NCBI GenBank assembly: GCA_947623965.1
Contig: CANQIF010000007.1
Location: 62,001 to 126,000, forward strand
Source of the DNA: an uncultured Alistipes sp.
GTDB taxonomy: Bacteria > Bacteroidota > Bacteroidia > Bacteroidales > Rikenellaceae
DNA length: 64,000 nt
Direction of reading: 5' to 3'
The notes beneath the pieces were generated by a model. It was given only the letters and a program-made list of their open reading frames with translations, was not told the origin of the DNA and made no database searches. The first letter of the stretch is position 1. Each line of letters starts with the position of its first letter. A program made the translations under genes and the position numbers. Shown here piece after piece: positions 56,805 to 64,000 of the stretch.

Positions 56805-58744
56805 AAAAAATCCTCGCCATCCTCCCCCTGCCCTTCCGGCGCCGCGCCCTGACCGTCGCGGGCTCGCTGCTGCTCCGGGCCCTGCTCAACATGGTGGGGC
56901 TCGCTGTCCTGCTGCCCGTGCTGGCGCTGGCCCTCGATCCCGCCTCGCTCGAGGGCGGCGGGCGGCTCGCCCGGCTCTACGCCCTCGGCGGCTTCACGTC
57001 GCCGGGCCGCTTCGTCTGGGCCGCGGCCGCCGCGATCACCGCCGTCGTCGCCCTCAAGTGCCTGCTGAACTGGCTGCTCGCCCGCATCGAACGGCGCTAC
57101 GTCTACGACCTCTACGCCACCCTCTCGCGGCAGCTTCTCATCGAATACCACCGGCGCGGCCTCCCCTTCATCAAGGCGCGGAATTCGGCCGTGCTGGCCC
57201 GCAACATCAACGTCGTCTGCCTCGCCTTCACGGCCGGCATCCTGCGCCCCGCGGCGGCCATCGCCTCGGAGACGATGCTCCTGCTGCTGCTCTTCGGCGC
57301 CCTGCTGTGGTACGCCCCCGCAGCGGCGCTGTTGAGCCTCTGCATTTTCCTGCCCGCGACGGCGGGGTATCTCCGCCTTATCCGGGGACGGATCAACCGC
57401 TACGGCGAACGCGAAAACCGCGCCCAGCGCGAGAAGTCGCGCATCGTGGCCGAGAGCCTGCGCGGCTATGCCGATCTCGAGCTCGGCGGCGCCTTTCCGA
57501 TGATGCTGCGCCGCTTCGACCGCGCCATGCACGAGGTGGTCGCCACCCGCTCGCGCGAAGCCGACATCGGGCTGCTGCCGGGGATGGTCACCGAGTTAGG
57601 GCTGACGGTCGGCATCGCCCTGCTGGCCGCGTTGGGCACGACACTCGCCGCGGAGCGGGGCGATGCGCAGCTCCTCTTCGGCATCTTCGCCGTGGCGGCG
57701 CTGCGGCTGATGCCCTCCGTGCGCAGTCTTCTTTCGGGCTGGACGACGATCCGGTACAACCGCTACACGATCGACGTGCTCTATCAGGCGCTATGCGGCG
57801 ACGAGAGCGGCAGGCCGTCGCCCAGGGCGGAGGAGGCGCCGGGGAACACATCGAACGATATGCCGGAGGCCGCGCCGGGCGATGCTTCGGACAACAAGCC
57901 GGGCGATGTCCCGGAAGCCGCGCCAAGCGATGCTTCGGACAACGAGCCGGGCGATGCCCCGGAGGCCGCGCCGCTTCCCTTTGCCCGCGCGATCGAGGTC
58001 CGCGACCTCACCTTCCGCTTTCCGGACAGTCCGGAGCCGCTCTTCGAGCACCTCTCGCTCACGATCCGCAAGGGCGAGCGCATCGGCATCCGCGGCGCCT
58101 CGGGGAGCGGCAAGACCACCCTCTTCAACCTGCTGCTGGGCTTCTACGCCCCCGATGCCGGGACGATCGCGATCGACGGCGTGCCCCTCACGGCCGCCAC
58201 GCGGCGCCGCTGGCAGCAGCGTGTGGGATATGTTTCGCAGCATCTGTTCCTCATCGACGGCACCTTCGCCGAGAATGTGGCGCTCGGCCGCACGGGCAGC
58301 GCCATCGACCGGCAGCGGGTGGCGGAGGTTCTCGCGACGGCGCAGTTAGGCGACTTCATCGCGACGCTGCCCGCCGGCATCGACACGCCGGTCGGCGAGT
58401 GCGGCTGCCGCCTCTCGGGCGGGCAGCGCCAGCGGATCGGCATTGCCCGCGCCCTCTACCGGCGGGCCGATGTGCTCCTCTTCGACGAGGCCACCTCGGC
58501 GCTCGACGACCGCACCGAGCAGGAGGTCAACCGGGCGATCGCCCGGCTGGCTGCCGCCGACCGCGCCCTGACGCTCCTCGTCATCGCCCACCGCGCGAGC
58601 TCGCTCGCCGCCTGCGACCGCATCATCCACCTCGGAAAAGCGGCATCCGATCCCGAAAAAAGTTCATCGGAGCTCGAAGAGCTCTTGTCCGATGCTGAAA
58701 AGACCTTTCCCGACCCCGAAAAAACGCATCCCGATCATGTTTGA
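56801..58744 (+). CDS. ABC exporter, fused membrane and ATPase domains
   Basis: 647-residue half-transporter. Residues 1-345 form a six-helix exporter-type membrane domain, and the ATPase domain has Walker A GASGSGKTTLF near residue 431, signature RLSGGQRQRIG near 537 and Walker B VLLFDEATSALDD near 560. There is no N-terminal peptidase domain. The linker contains a 16-residue unit (PEAAPGDASDNKPGDV and a variant) encoded by two exact-length 48-nt repeats at 57863 and 57911. The C-terminal 30 residues are an unusual DPEKS/DAEKT-rich tail. It starts inside the addA stop and overlaps the kinase-like gene by 8 nt. The cargo is unknown; the neighbours suggest a small molecule or peptide. Confidence 0.9.
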   Translation: MKKILAILPLPFRRRALTVAGSLLLRALLNMVGLAVLLPVLALALDPASLEGGGRLARLYALGGFTSPGRFVWAAAAAITAVVALKCLLNWLLARIERRYVYDLYATLSRQLLIEYHRRGLPFIKARNSAVLARNINVVCLAFTAGILRPAAAIASETMLLLLLFGALLWYAPAAALLSLCIFLPATAGYLRLIRGRINRYGERENRAQREKSRIVAESLRGYADLELGGAFPMMLRRFDRAMHEVVATRSREADIGLLPGMVTELGLTVGIALLAALGTTLAAERGDAQLLFGIFAVAALRLMPSVRSLLSGWTTIRYNRYTIDVLYQALCGDESGRPSPRAEEAPGNTSNDMPEAAPGDASDNKPGDVPEAAPSDASDNEPGDAPEAAPLPFARAIEVRDLTFRFPDSPEPLFEHLSLTIRKGERIGIRGASGSGKTTLFNLLLGFYAPDAGTIAIDGVPLTAATRRRWQQRVGYVSQHLFLIDGTFAENVALGRTGSAIDRQRVAEVLATAQLGDFIATLPAGIDTPVGECGCRLSGGQRQRIGIARALYRRADVLLFDEATSALDDRTEQEVNRAIARLAAADRALTLLVIAHRASSLAACDRIIHLGKAASDPEKSSSELEELLSDAEKTFPDPEKTHPDHV

Positions 58745-59615
58745 CACCTATCGCATCGCCGGATTCGACCTGCGCCTCCTGGCGCCGCACTTCCGCTTCC
58801 GCGGGCTCGAACCGTTTCGCCTCCCGGCCGAAAGCCCGGAGGAAGAGCCGCTCCTGCTCGCACTCGCCTGCGATCCGGCGACCCGCACCGCCGATCCCGC
58901 GGACCGGTTTCTCGACACCTTCGATTTTCCCGAGGCGAACGCCTGCTGCCGCCTCTACCGGTACGGCAGCGGCTGCCTCTTCGTCATGACGGTCGCCGAA
59001 GGGGCGGCGGAGGTCCGCTTCGACCTCCCCGACACCGGCCCCGACGCCCGCTGCAACTTTCCCGCGGGGGGCGATCCGTCGCTCTTCCGCTTCGGGCTCT
59101 GGATGGCCTTCAACCTCCGCGCCGCCGCCCGCGGAGCCCTGGCGATCCACGCCTCGGCGGTGGTCCACCGCGGCGAGGCGGTGCTCTGCTTGGGCGAATC
59201 GGGGACCGGCAAGAGCACCCACACGCGGCTGTGGCGCGAGACGATCGAGGGGGCGAAGCTGCTCAACGACGACAGTCCGATCCTCCGCATCCGCGACGGC
59301 GCAGCGCGGGTCTATGGCTCGCCCTGGAGCGGCAAGACCCCCTGCTACCGCAATCGGAGCTACCCCATCCGCGGATTCCTGCGGCTGCGGCAGGCCCCCG
59401 AGAACCGCATCCGGCCGCTCAACATCCTGCAGGCCTACGGGGCGCTGCAGCCCTCGCTTCCCCCCTCGTTCGCCCACGATGCGGCCCTCTTCGAGGCGGA
59501 GAATGCCCTGCTCTCCGCCCTGCTGCGGCAGGTGCGCGTCTACCGGCTCGACTGTCTGCCCGACGCCGAGGCGGCGCGGTTGGCCTGCCGAACCCTCTAC
59601 GACGAAACCCGATGA
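58737..59615 (+). CDS. HPr-kinase-like P-loop protein
   Basis: 292-residue protein related to the kinase domain of HPr kinase/phosphorylase. The P-loop GESGTGKS lies at residues 153-160 in the context AVVHRGEAVLCL, and the second motif LLNDDSPIL follows at 175-183, as in HprK-type proteins of natural-product and peptide clusters. The N-terminal 130 residues have a beta-rich pattern (YRIAGFDLRLL, FRFRGL) like the receptor-binding domain of these orphan kinases. No HPr or PTS gene is nearby, so a carbon-regulation role is unlikely. The ATG at 58737 overlaps the ABC gene by 8 nt, and the stop overlaps the next ATG by 4 nt, which implies translational coupling. Confidence 0.85.
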   Translation: MFDTYRIAGFDLRLLAPHFRFRGLEPFRLPAESPEEEPLLLALACDPATRTADPADRFLDTFDFPEANACCRLYRYGSGCLFVMTVAEGAAEVRFDLPDTGPDARCNFPAGGDPSLFRFGLWMAFNLRAAARGALAIHASAVVHRGEAVLCLGESGTGKSTHTRLWRETIEGAKLLNDDSPILRIRDGAARVYGSPWSGKTPCYRNRSYPIRGFLRLRQAPENRIRPLNILQAYGALQPSLPPSFAHDAALFEAENALLSALLRQVRVYRLDCLPDAEAARLACRTLYDETR

Positions 59616-60082
59616 CCATGCAGATCGACAACCGGACCTTCTTCGCGACGATCGAAACGATCCTCGCCCGCGGCGAAACGGCCGAATTCCGCCTGCGCGG
59701 AAACAGCATGCGCCCCCTGCTGCGCGACGGGCGCGACACGGTGATCATCGCCCCCTGCGATCCACAGCGGGCCGCCCCGGGCGACGTCCTGCTGTGCCGC
59801 CACCGGGGCCGCCACATCCTGCACCGGCTCGTGCGGCGCGAGGGCGACCGCCTGCTGCTCGCGGGCGACGGCAACTACCGCGTCACCGAGCGCTGCACGA
59901 CGGCCGACGTCGTCGGGCGCCTCGACGCCGTCCGGCGCCCCTCGGGGCGGGTCGTCCGGTGCGACAGCCGCAGCTGGCGGCTCCGCTCGCGCTGCTGGAC
60001 CGCCCTGCCCGCGCTGCTCCGGCGGCTCGTGCTCGGCATTCTGCGGCGGTTCGGAGGCACGGGGGCCGGCAGCCGGGCCTGA
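59612..60082 (+). CDS. S24/S26-family peptidase-like protein (soluble)
   Basis: 156-residue protein with the signature of signal-peptidase/LexA-type serine proteases: GNSMRPLL with the serine at residue 32, then GDVLLCRHRGRHILHRLV with His71, and LLLAGDGNYRV with Asp86. The Ser/His/Asp arrangement resembles the SEC11/SipW type, where histidine replaces the usual lysine. There is no hydrophobic N-terminal anchor, so unlike true signal peptidases it appears cytosolic. The C-terminal third is Arg/Trp-rich and may be a membrane-binding or degenerate tail. Together with the ABC exporter and the HPr-kinase-like gene it forms a tightly overlapping cassette. Confidence 0.85.
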   Translation: MTMQIDNRTFFATIETILARGETAEFRLRGNSMRPLLRDGRDTVIIAPCDPQRAAPGDVLLCRHRGRHILHRLVRREGDRLLLAGDGNYRVTERCTTADVVGRLDAVRRPSGRVVRCDSRSWRLRSRCWTALPALLRRLVLGILRRFGGTGAGSRA

Positions 60083-60146
60083 AGACAAAAGAAGCCGCCG
60101 GGCCTGAACGCGAAAAGACCATAACCAGAACAAATTTTTTGCATAG

Positions 60147-61202
60147 ATGCTGACCATCGAACAACACGTATGGGGGATGACCCCCGAAGGCGAGGCGATC
60201 ATCCGCTACACGATGCGCAACGCCGCCGGTGCCGAAGTGCACCTTTCGAACTACGGCGCCACGATCCTCGCTGCGATCGTGCCCGACCGCAGCGGCCGTT
60301 TAGACGACGTCGTCCTGGGCTACAGCGCCCCGGAGGGCTACTACGGCGACAGCCCGGCGATGGGCAAGAGCGTCGGCCGCTTCGCCAACCGCATCGCCGG
60401 CGGACGCATGACGATCGACGGCACCGAATACCGATTAGAGCTCAACAACGGCCGCAACCACCTGCACGGCGGCACGAAGAACTTCGCCAACCGCGTGTGG
60501 GAGAGCCGCGTGGAGACGAACCGCGTGGCGATGTCGCTTCTCTCGGAGGACGGCGACCAGAACTACCCCGGCGAACTGGCCGTCGAGGCGGTGTTCGACT
60601 TCGATGACGAAAACCAGCTCGAGATCACCTATTTAGCTCGCACGGACCGCACGACGGCGGTCAACCTCACGAACCACGTCTATTTCAACCTCGACAGCGA
60701 GAGCGCCGGGTCGGTGCTCGACCACGAGCTGCAGCTCGACTGCTCGCGGGTTCCCGAGATGGACGCCGACCAGATCCCCACGGGCCGTCTGCTCGACGCG
60801 GCGGGCACCCCGCAGGATTTCCGCACCTTCCGTCCGCTGCGCGAGGGCATCGACGCCCCCTTCAACCGCATCCGCGACTTCAAGGGCTACGACCACCCCT
60901 TCCCGATCGACGGCTGGCGGCCCAACATCCTCGGGCGTGTCGGGGCGCTGCGCTCGCACCGCTCGGGCCGTCTCGTGGAGGTCTTCTCGTCGCAGCCCAG
61001 CGTGATGATCTACACGGGCAACTGGCTCGCCGGCTCGGCCCCCTCGAAGTCGGGCCGCCCCTATGCCGACCACGACGGCGTGGCGATCGAGTGCCAGAAC
61101 CTCCCCGATGCCGTCCACCGGCCCGAGTTTCCCGCGCCGTGGCTCCACCCCGGCGAACTCTACTGCCAGAAAATCGTCTACCGCTTCGGAACCTTCGCAT
61201 AA
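60147..61202 (+). CDS. galM: Aldose 1-epimerase (galactose mutarotase)
   Basis: 351-residue enzyme that interconverts the anomers of galactose or glucose. Catalytic residues are present: His in NGRNHLHGG near residue 107, His in LTNHVYFNL near residue 177, and Glu in AIECQNLPD near residue 317. Substrate-contact segments include SVGRFANRIAGGR. The length is typical. No signal peptide is present, so it is cytosolic, unlike many Bacteroidetes paralogues that are secreted. It lies 64 nt after the peptidase-like gene on the same strand and is followed by a strong terminator, so it may share the addA transcript. Confidence 0.94.
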   Translation: MLTIEQHVWGMTPEGEAIIRYTMRNAAGAEVHLSNYGATILAAIVPDRSGRLDDVVLGYSAPEGYYGDSPAMGKSVGRFANRIAGGRMTIDGTEYRLELNNGRNHLHGGTKNFANRVWESRVETNRVAMSLLSEDGDQNYPGELAVEAVFDFDDENQLEITYLARTDRTTAVNLTNHVYFNLDSESAGSVLDHELQLDCSRVPEMDADQIPTGRLLDAAGTPQDFRTFRPLREGIDAPFNRIRDFKGYDHPFPIDGWRPNILGRVGALRSHRSGRLVEVFSSQPSVMIYTGNWLAGSAPSKSGRPYADHDGVAIECQNLPDAVHRPEFPAPWLHPGELYCQKIVYRFGTFA

Positions 61203-61251
61203 CGAAAGCGAGAGGGCGGCCGCAGATGCTGCGACCGCCCTCTCGTTTTCG
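61203..61251. terminator. Bidirectional terminator between galM and the multi-HTH gene
   Basis: An 11-bp stem CGAGAGGGCGG (61209-61219) with CCGCCCTCTCG (61235-61245) is extended by CGAAA/TTTTCG on the outside, giving T tracts in both directions between convergent genes. Confidence 0.88.
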
Positions 61252-61260
61252 TTTCACGGG

Positions 61261-62559
61261 TCACGCCCTGCGGCTGGCGATCATCTCCGGGCAGTTGCGG
61301 CGGATGAAGCCCGAAAGGCTGTTGTAGACGAGGTCGAGACGGCGGGCGATGGCGCGGAGCGGCTCCCCGGTCGTACGGTAGAGCCGGAGGGCCTCGGCGT
61401 ATTTCTCCAGGCTGCGGGCCGAGACCCGTTTGCCGCCGGGCAGCCGCATCATGCCGAGGTGCGCGGCGAGCGCCGGCTCGTGCTCGTGCAGGTACATCCG
61501 GAAGACCTCGGGGTTCAGCCCGAACTCCCGCGCCACCTCCGCCGTCGGGCACCCGGAGCTCCGCAGCCGCTCGATCGCCCCGGCATACTTCGCGGCCGTC
61601 GATTTCAGGTAGTGTTTCGTCTCCCGCATCTTCCGCTCCGCCGCCCGGTTGCTGCACTTCACGCCGCGATGCTCGAGGATCAATTCGGGGTACCACGTCC
61701 GCAGATGGTTGTGCAGCCCGTTGGGCGTGACGCCCGTCCGCGCGGCGATCTCCTTCTGCGTCAGGGCCGTGGTGCGGTAGAGCCGCACTGCCTCGCGGTA
61801 TTTCTCGACCTGCTCGGGTGTCGGCACGTGGCGCGTTCCGCGGCCGGTCAGCGCCCCGCGCAGCACGGTCGCCCGGCCGCGCTTGCGTTTGGCGGAGCGC
61901 TTGGCGACGATGTCCTTGTGGTAGGCCAGCAGGTGCTCGCGCAGCCCCGAGAGCGACACGCCGCAGGCCTCGGCCGCCGCAGCGATCGTCGTGTCGGTCG
62001 TGCGCAGCAGCTCCACGGCGCCGGCATACTGCTCCCGGCACCACCGTTTCGCCCCGCGGGGCAGGTTGTCGTTCAGGCCGCGGCGGAGGCGCTCCTCCTC
62101 CCGGCGGCCGATGATCTCCGGGAAGTGGGCCCGAAGCTGCCGGCTGAGGCCCGAGGGGCTGAGGCGGAAGAGGTGCGCGATCTGCGAAATGTTGTATTCG
62201 AGGTAGGTCGGGTCGCCGCAGGCGTCGATGGCCGCGCCGTATTTGGCGTGCGCGGCGGCCGACTGCCCCCGCTGGCTGCGCAGCCGCGCCGTGCGGGCCT
62301 CCTCGGGGGCGATGCCGATGCCGTGGCGGGCGAACATCAGCTCGCGGTGCACCCGCCGGATGTAGGAGCGGAAGGCGGCGGCCGGGGTCTTCGTCCGCCG
62401 GCAAATCTCGTTCAGCGAGAGCTGCGTCGTGCGGTAGAGCGTCAGGGCCTCGCGGTAGCGGGCCTCCGTCTCGGGTCGCGTCCCCGCCGCGGCGGGGCGT
62501 TTGGCATCCGGTCTCTCCATCGTTTTCTCAATCGTTCTCTCCATCGTTATCTTCATCAT
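61261..62559 (-). CDS. Protein of six tandem helix-turn-helix units
   Basis: 432-residue protein, strongly basic, built of six related units of about 48 residues at roughly 31-77, 103-152, 174-220, 249-298, 320-368 and 382-431. The shared pattern is KYxEAxxLYRTT, a turn region with EIA-R, then LxxxLRxxxPE. The units are separated by 5-35 residue basic spacers. This looks like a chain of DNA-binding HTH modules, and I do not recognise a named family with six. The start could be at 62559, 62556, 62544 or 62520; the last avoids overlap with the lipoprotein gene whose stop lies at 62528. A 12-nt near-repeat (acgatggagaga type, three copies) spans these ATGs. A role in regulation or in binding repeated DNA is only inference. 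Confidence 0.85.
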   Translation of the reverse strand: MMKITMERTIEKTMERPDAKRPAAAGTRPETEARYREALTLYRTTQLSLNEICRRTKTPAAAFRSYIRRVHRELMFARHGIGIAPEEARTARLRSQRGQSAAAHAKYGAAIDACGDPTYLEYNISQIAHLFRLSPSGLSRQLRAHFPEIIGRREEERLRRGLNDNLPRGAKRWCREQYAGAVELLRTTDTTIAAAAEACGVSLSGLREHLLAYHKDIVAKRSAKRKRGRATVLRGALTGRGTRHVPTPEQVEKYREAVRLYRTTALTQKEIAARTGVTPNGLHNHLRTWYPELILEHRGVKCSNRAAERKMRETKHYLKSTAAKYAGAIERLRSSGCPTAEVAREFGLNPEVFRMYLHEHEPALAAHLGMMRLPGGKRVSARSLEKYAEALRLYRTTGEPLRAIARRLDLVYNSLSGFIRRNCPEMIASRRA

Positions 62560-63424
62560 GGCAGTCGATCAATCGGGCCTCGATCTCGGGCAAAAAGGCG
62601 TCTTTCAGCAGGACGGTGCCGCCGCGGTCGAGCAGGTACATGACCGGCATCGCCGGGACGGAGTAGACTTCGCGTTCGACGATCCGGTCCAAGTCGAAGC
62701 CGACTTCCCACCCGGCGGACATCGCCCCCTTCGTCGCCTCCCACAGCCGGCGGTCGCCCTCGGTGTAGACGGCCAGCACCGCAAGCTCGCGCCGTTCGAT
62801 GCGGCGCAGGATCACGGGGCTTTCGGCCGCCTCGCGCAGCATCTCCGAGCAGTGGCTGCAGGCAGGGTCGTAGAAGATGAGCAGGAGCCGCCCGCCGGCC
62901 GCGGCATCGCGGAGCGTGCAGCGCCGGCCGCTGCGGTCGAGGTAGGCGAAATCGGCCGCGACCGTGCCGGGGCGGTTCCTGCGGGCCAGCTCCAGGCGGC
63001 AGGCGGGGCCCAGGCGGTCGGTCTCGGAGAGGCCGGGCATCCGCAGCAGCTCCTCGAGGTAGAGGATGTAGCAGCTTTCGTTGCGCAGGGGCGAGTTGGG
63101 GTCGTCGAGGCAGCGCTCCAGCAGGTCGGTCACGAGGGCGAAAGAGACGCTGTCGCGGGCCGCTTCGGCGAGCAGTTCGCCGAGGCGGGCCCGGGCGGTC
63201 CGTTCGTCGGCACCGGCGCACTGCCCGATCAGCGCGGCGACCCGCCCTGCCGCCCGCTGCGGGTCGCGGAGGCACAGCGAATCGGCGGCCGGGGCGGGGG
63301 CATCGGCCTCGGAAGCGGCAGCCGCTTTATGCCGCGCCCCGCCGGGGGTACAGGCGCATAAAACGGCCGCAAACAGAACGATCGAAAGCACCGATCGCCG
63401 CCTTATTTCGAATCGCGCACGCAT
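62528..63424 (-). CDS. Thioredoxin-fold lipoprotein (TlpA/DUF5106-like)
   Basis: 298-residue lipoprotein with signal sequence and lipobox LCAC near residue 22, so it is anchored in the envelope. Residues 50-140 form a helical domain (ERTARARLGELLAEAAR, SFALVTDLLERCLDD) as seen in DUF5106-type proteins. Residues 150-290 are a thioredoxin domain with the redox motif CSHC near residue 177 in FYDPACSHCSEMLREA, and the cis-proline turn SVPAMPVMYLLDRGG. The start at 63424 is the last ATG before the signal sequence; it overlaps the stop of the upstream FISUMP gene by 22 nt. The 3' end overlaps the multi-HTH gene if that gene uses its first ATG. Confidence 0.88.
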   Translation of the reverse strand: MRARFEIRRRSVLSIVLFAAVLCACTPGGARHKAAAASEADAPAPAADSLCLRDPQRAAGRVAALIGQCAGADERTARARLGELLAEAARDSVSFALVTDLLERCLDDPNSPLRNESCYILYLEELLRMPGLSETDRLGPACRLELARRNRPGTVAADFAYLDRSGRRCTLRDAAAGGRLLLIFYDPACSHCSEMLREAAESPVILRRIERRELAVLAVYTEGDRRLWEATKGAMSAGWEVGFDLDRIVEREVYSVPAMPVMYLLDRGGTVLLKDAFLPEIEARLIDCHDEDNDGEND

Positions 63425-64000
63425 CTTACCGGACTCGCGGTAGATTTGACATAGTAATCCCAATTCGAATAATCAAAAATATGGAATTTCGGAGCACCTT
63501 GGTATGTTTGATGTAAATGCAACGCATTTACAAACTTTCCGTCACAAGTAGCGTTGTTGTAGTTGCCGCACCAGCCTGAACTGAAAAACCGACCATCTTT
63601 AATTCGCATGCCTTGCAATGGGAAATAGGATTTCGGGCCACTTCTCCAACCCCGCATATACATCATCATACCAAATACGCCGCTTTCGCTCTTTTCCCAA
63701 TTCACATCTTCCATTAAATAAGTACCATCGGTATCTTGAGATTTATCTTTGGTATCTTGGCCGTTTTTTGTAAATCCGAGCCACAATTCGGCAGGAGCGA
63801 TACGCCATCCGGACGGACACGGATCGAATATGCTTTTCTGGGTCCCATAATTATCTCGGAGATATACTTGCTGATTTGAACCTTCGTATTTATAATATAC
63901 GATGTCCGACGTTGTTATTCCAGTAAAAGGAATGCTTTGTTCCGTAATCTCGCCGATAGGCGCCTTCCTCGTACCCTCTTCTTCTCCGCCCCATAAGGTG
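63403..64000 (-). CDS. FISUMP-type surface protein, 3' part (5' end outside window)
   Basis: The open frame runs on the minus strand to the window edge without a start, giving about 198 residues. The segment around 63808-63834 encodes the typical DPCPSGWRIAP motif, and RCVRD stands near the C-terminus, as in the Fibrobacter succinogenes paralogous (FISUMP) domain of Bacteroidetes lipoproteins and fimbrillin-like surface proteins. Between them are aromatic-rich stretches such as MMMYMRGWRSGPKSYF and GNYNNATC. The function is probably in surface display, and the full domain set is unknown. Base composition is clearly AT-richer than the neighbouring genes, with many A/T third positions. Confidence 0.85.
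   Translation of the reverse strand, partial: TLWGGEEEGTRKAPIGEITEQSIPFTGITTSDIVYYKYEGSNQQVYLRDNYGTQKSIFDPCPSGWRIAPAELWLGFTKNGQDTKDKSQDTDGTYLMEDVNWEKSESGVFGMMMYMRGWRSGPKSYFPLQGMRIKDGRFFSSGWCGNYNNATCDGKFVNALHLHQTYQGAPKFHIFDYSNWDYYVKSTASPVRCVRDSK

Overview
The window looks like chromosomal DNA of a GC-rich member of the Bacteroidales, most probably Alistipes or a close relative in the Rikenellaceae. Promoter-like sites match the Bacteroidetes -7 element TAnnTTTG, genes lack strong Shine-Dalgarno sequences, and the families present are typical of the phylum: a CarboxypepD_reg-type TonB-dependent receptor, a Wza/Wzc pair, TPM/LemA proteins, a FISUMP-type surface protein and TlpA-like lipoproteins. 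The genus is an inference; the phylum is well supported. No rRNA, tRNA, CRISPR array, transposase or prophage gene was recognised.

Layout. Positions 799-23368 are all on the minus strand: sufB-[repeat array]-sufC-sufD-sufS (Fe-S cluster assembly), gyrA plus a secreted TPR protein, ftsK plus a LolA-like protein, a secreted carboxymuconolactone decarboxylase/cupin fusion, and the run plsC-parE-parC-aroK-murI. Then come a plus-strand TonB-dependent receptor (24579-26918), a minus-strand GH13 glycosidase-TPM protein-[array]-lemA group (27077-30624), and a plus-strand exopolysaccharide export pair (Wza-like lipoprotein, Wzc-like tyrosine kinase) with a small HAD protein (30960-34619). Next are housekeeping genes tatD-tcdA, a ProX-type tRNA deacylase and an MmcQ/YjbR protein with a small secreted protein, followed on the minus strand by a secreted protein with a CxxCH motif, a TlpA-like thioredoxin, gpmI and alaS. 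Divergent from alaS are two M23 peptidases and a HAD hydrolase. addB (minus) and addA (plus) diverge around a repeat array. addA is translationally coupled to a three-gene cassette: an ABC exporter, an HPr-kinase-like P-loop protein and a soluble S24/S26 peptidase-like protein, followed by galM. The right end carries a protein built of six tandem helix-turn-helix units, a thioredoxin-fold lipoprotein and the 3' part of an AT-richer FISUMP surface protein.

The most unusual feature is not a gene. Thirteen large intergenic gaps hold arrays of one modular repeat family. Each array is assembled from two long imperfect palindromes (called A and B here), short hairpins whose two arms change together from copy to copy (swap hairpins), interchangeable apical segments, and AT-rich linkers built from aattcaaaa-like words. 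Paired base changes in the arms argue that the fold is maintained, or that parts are exchanged as intact inverted repeats. The arrays interrupt normally contiguous operons (sufB|sufCDS and TPM|lemA) and sit between addB and addA. I do not recognise the family as a described element, but I could not search databases.

Starts were trimmed from the longest open frame where homology, signal peptides or gene overlap indicated a downstream start. Frames antisense to gyrA, parC, ftsK, alaS and addA are long only because of the high GC content and were not annotated.
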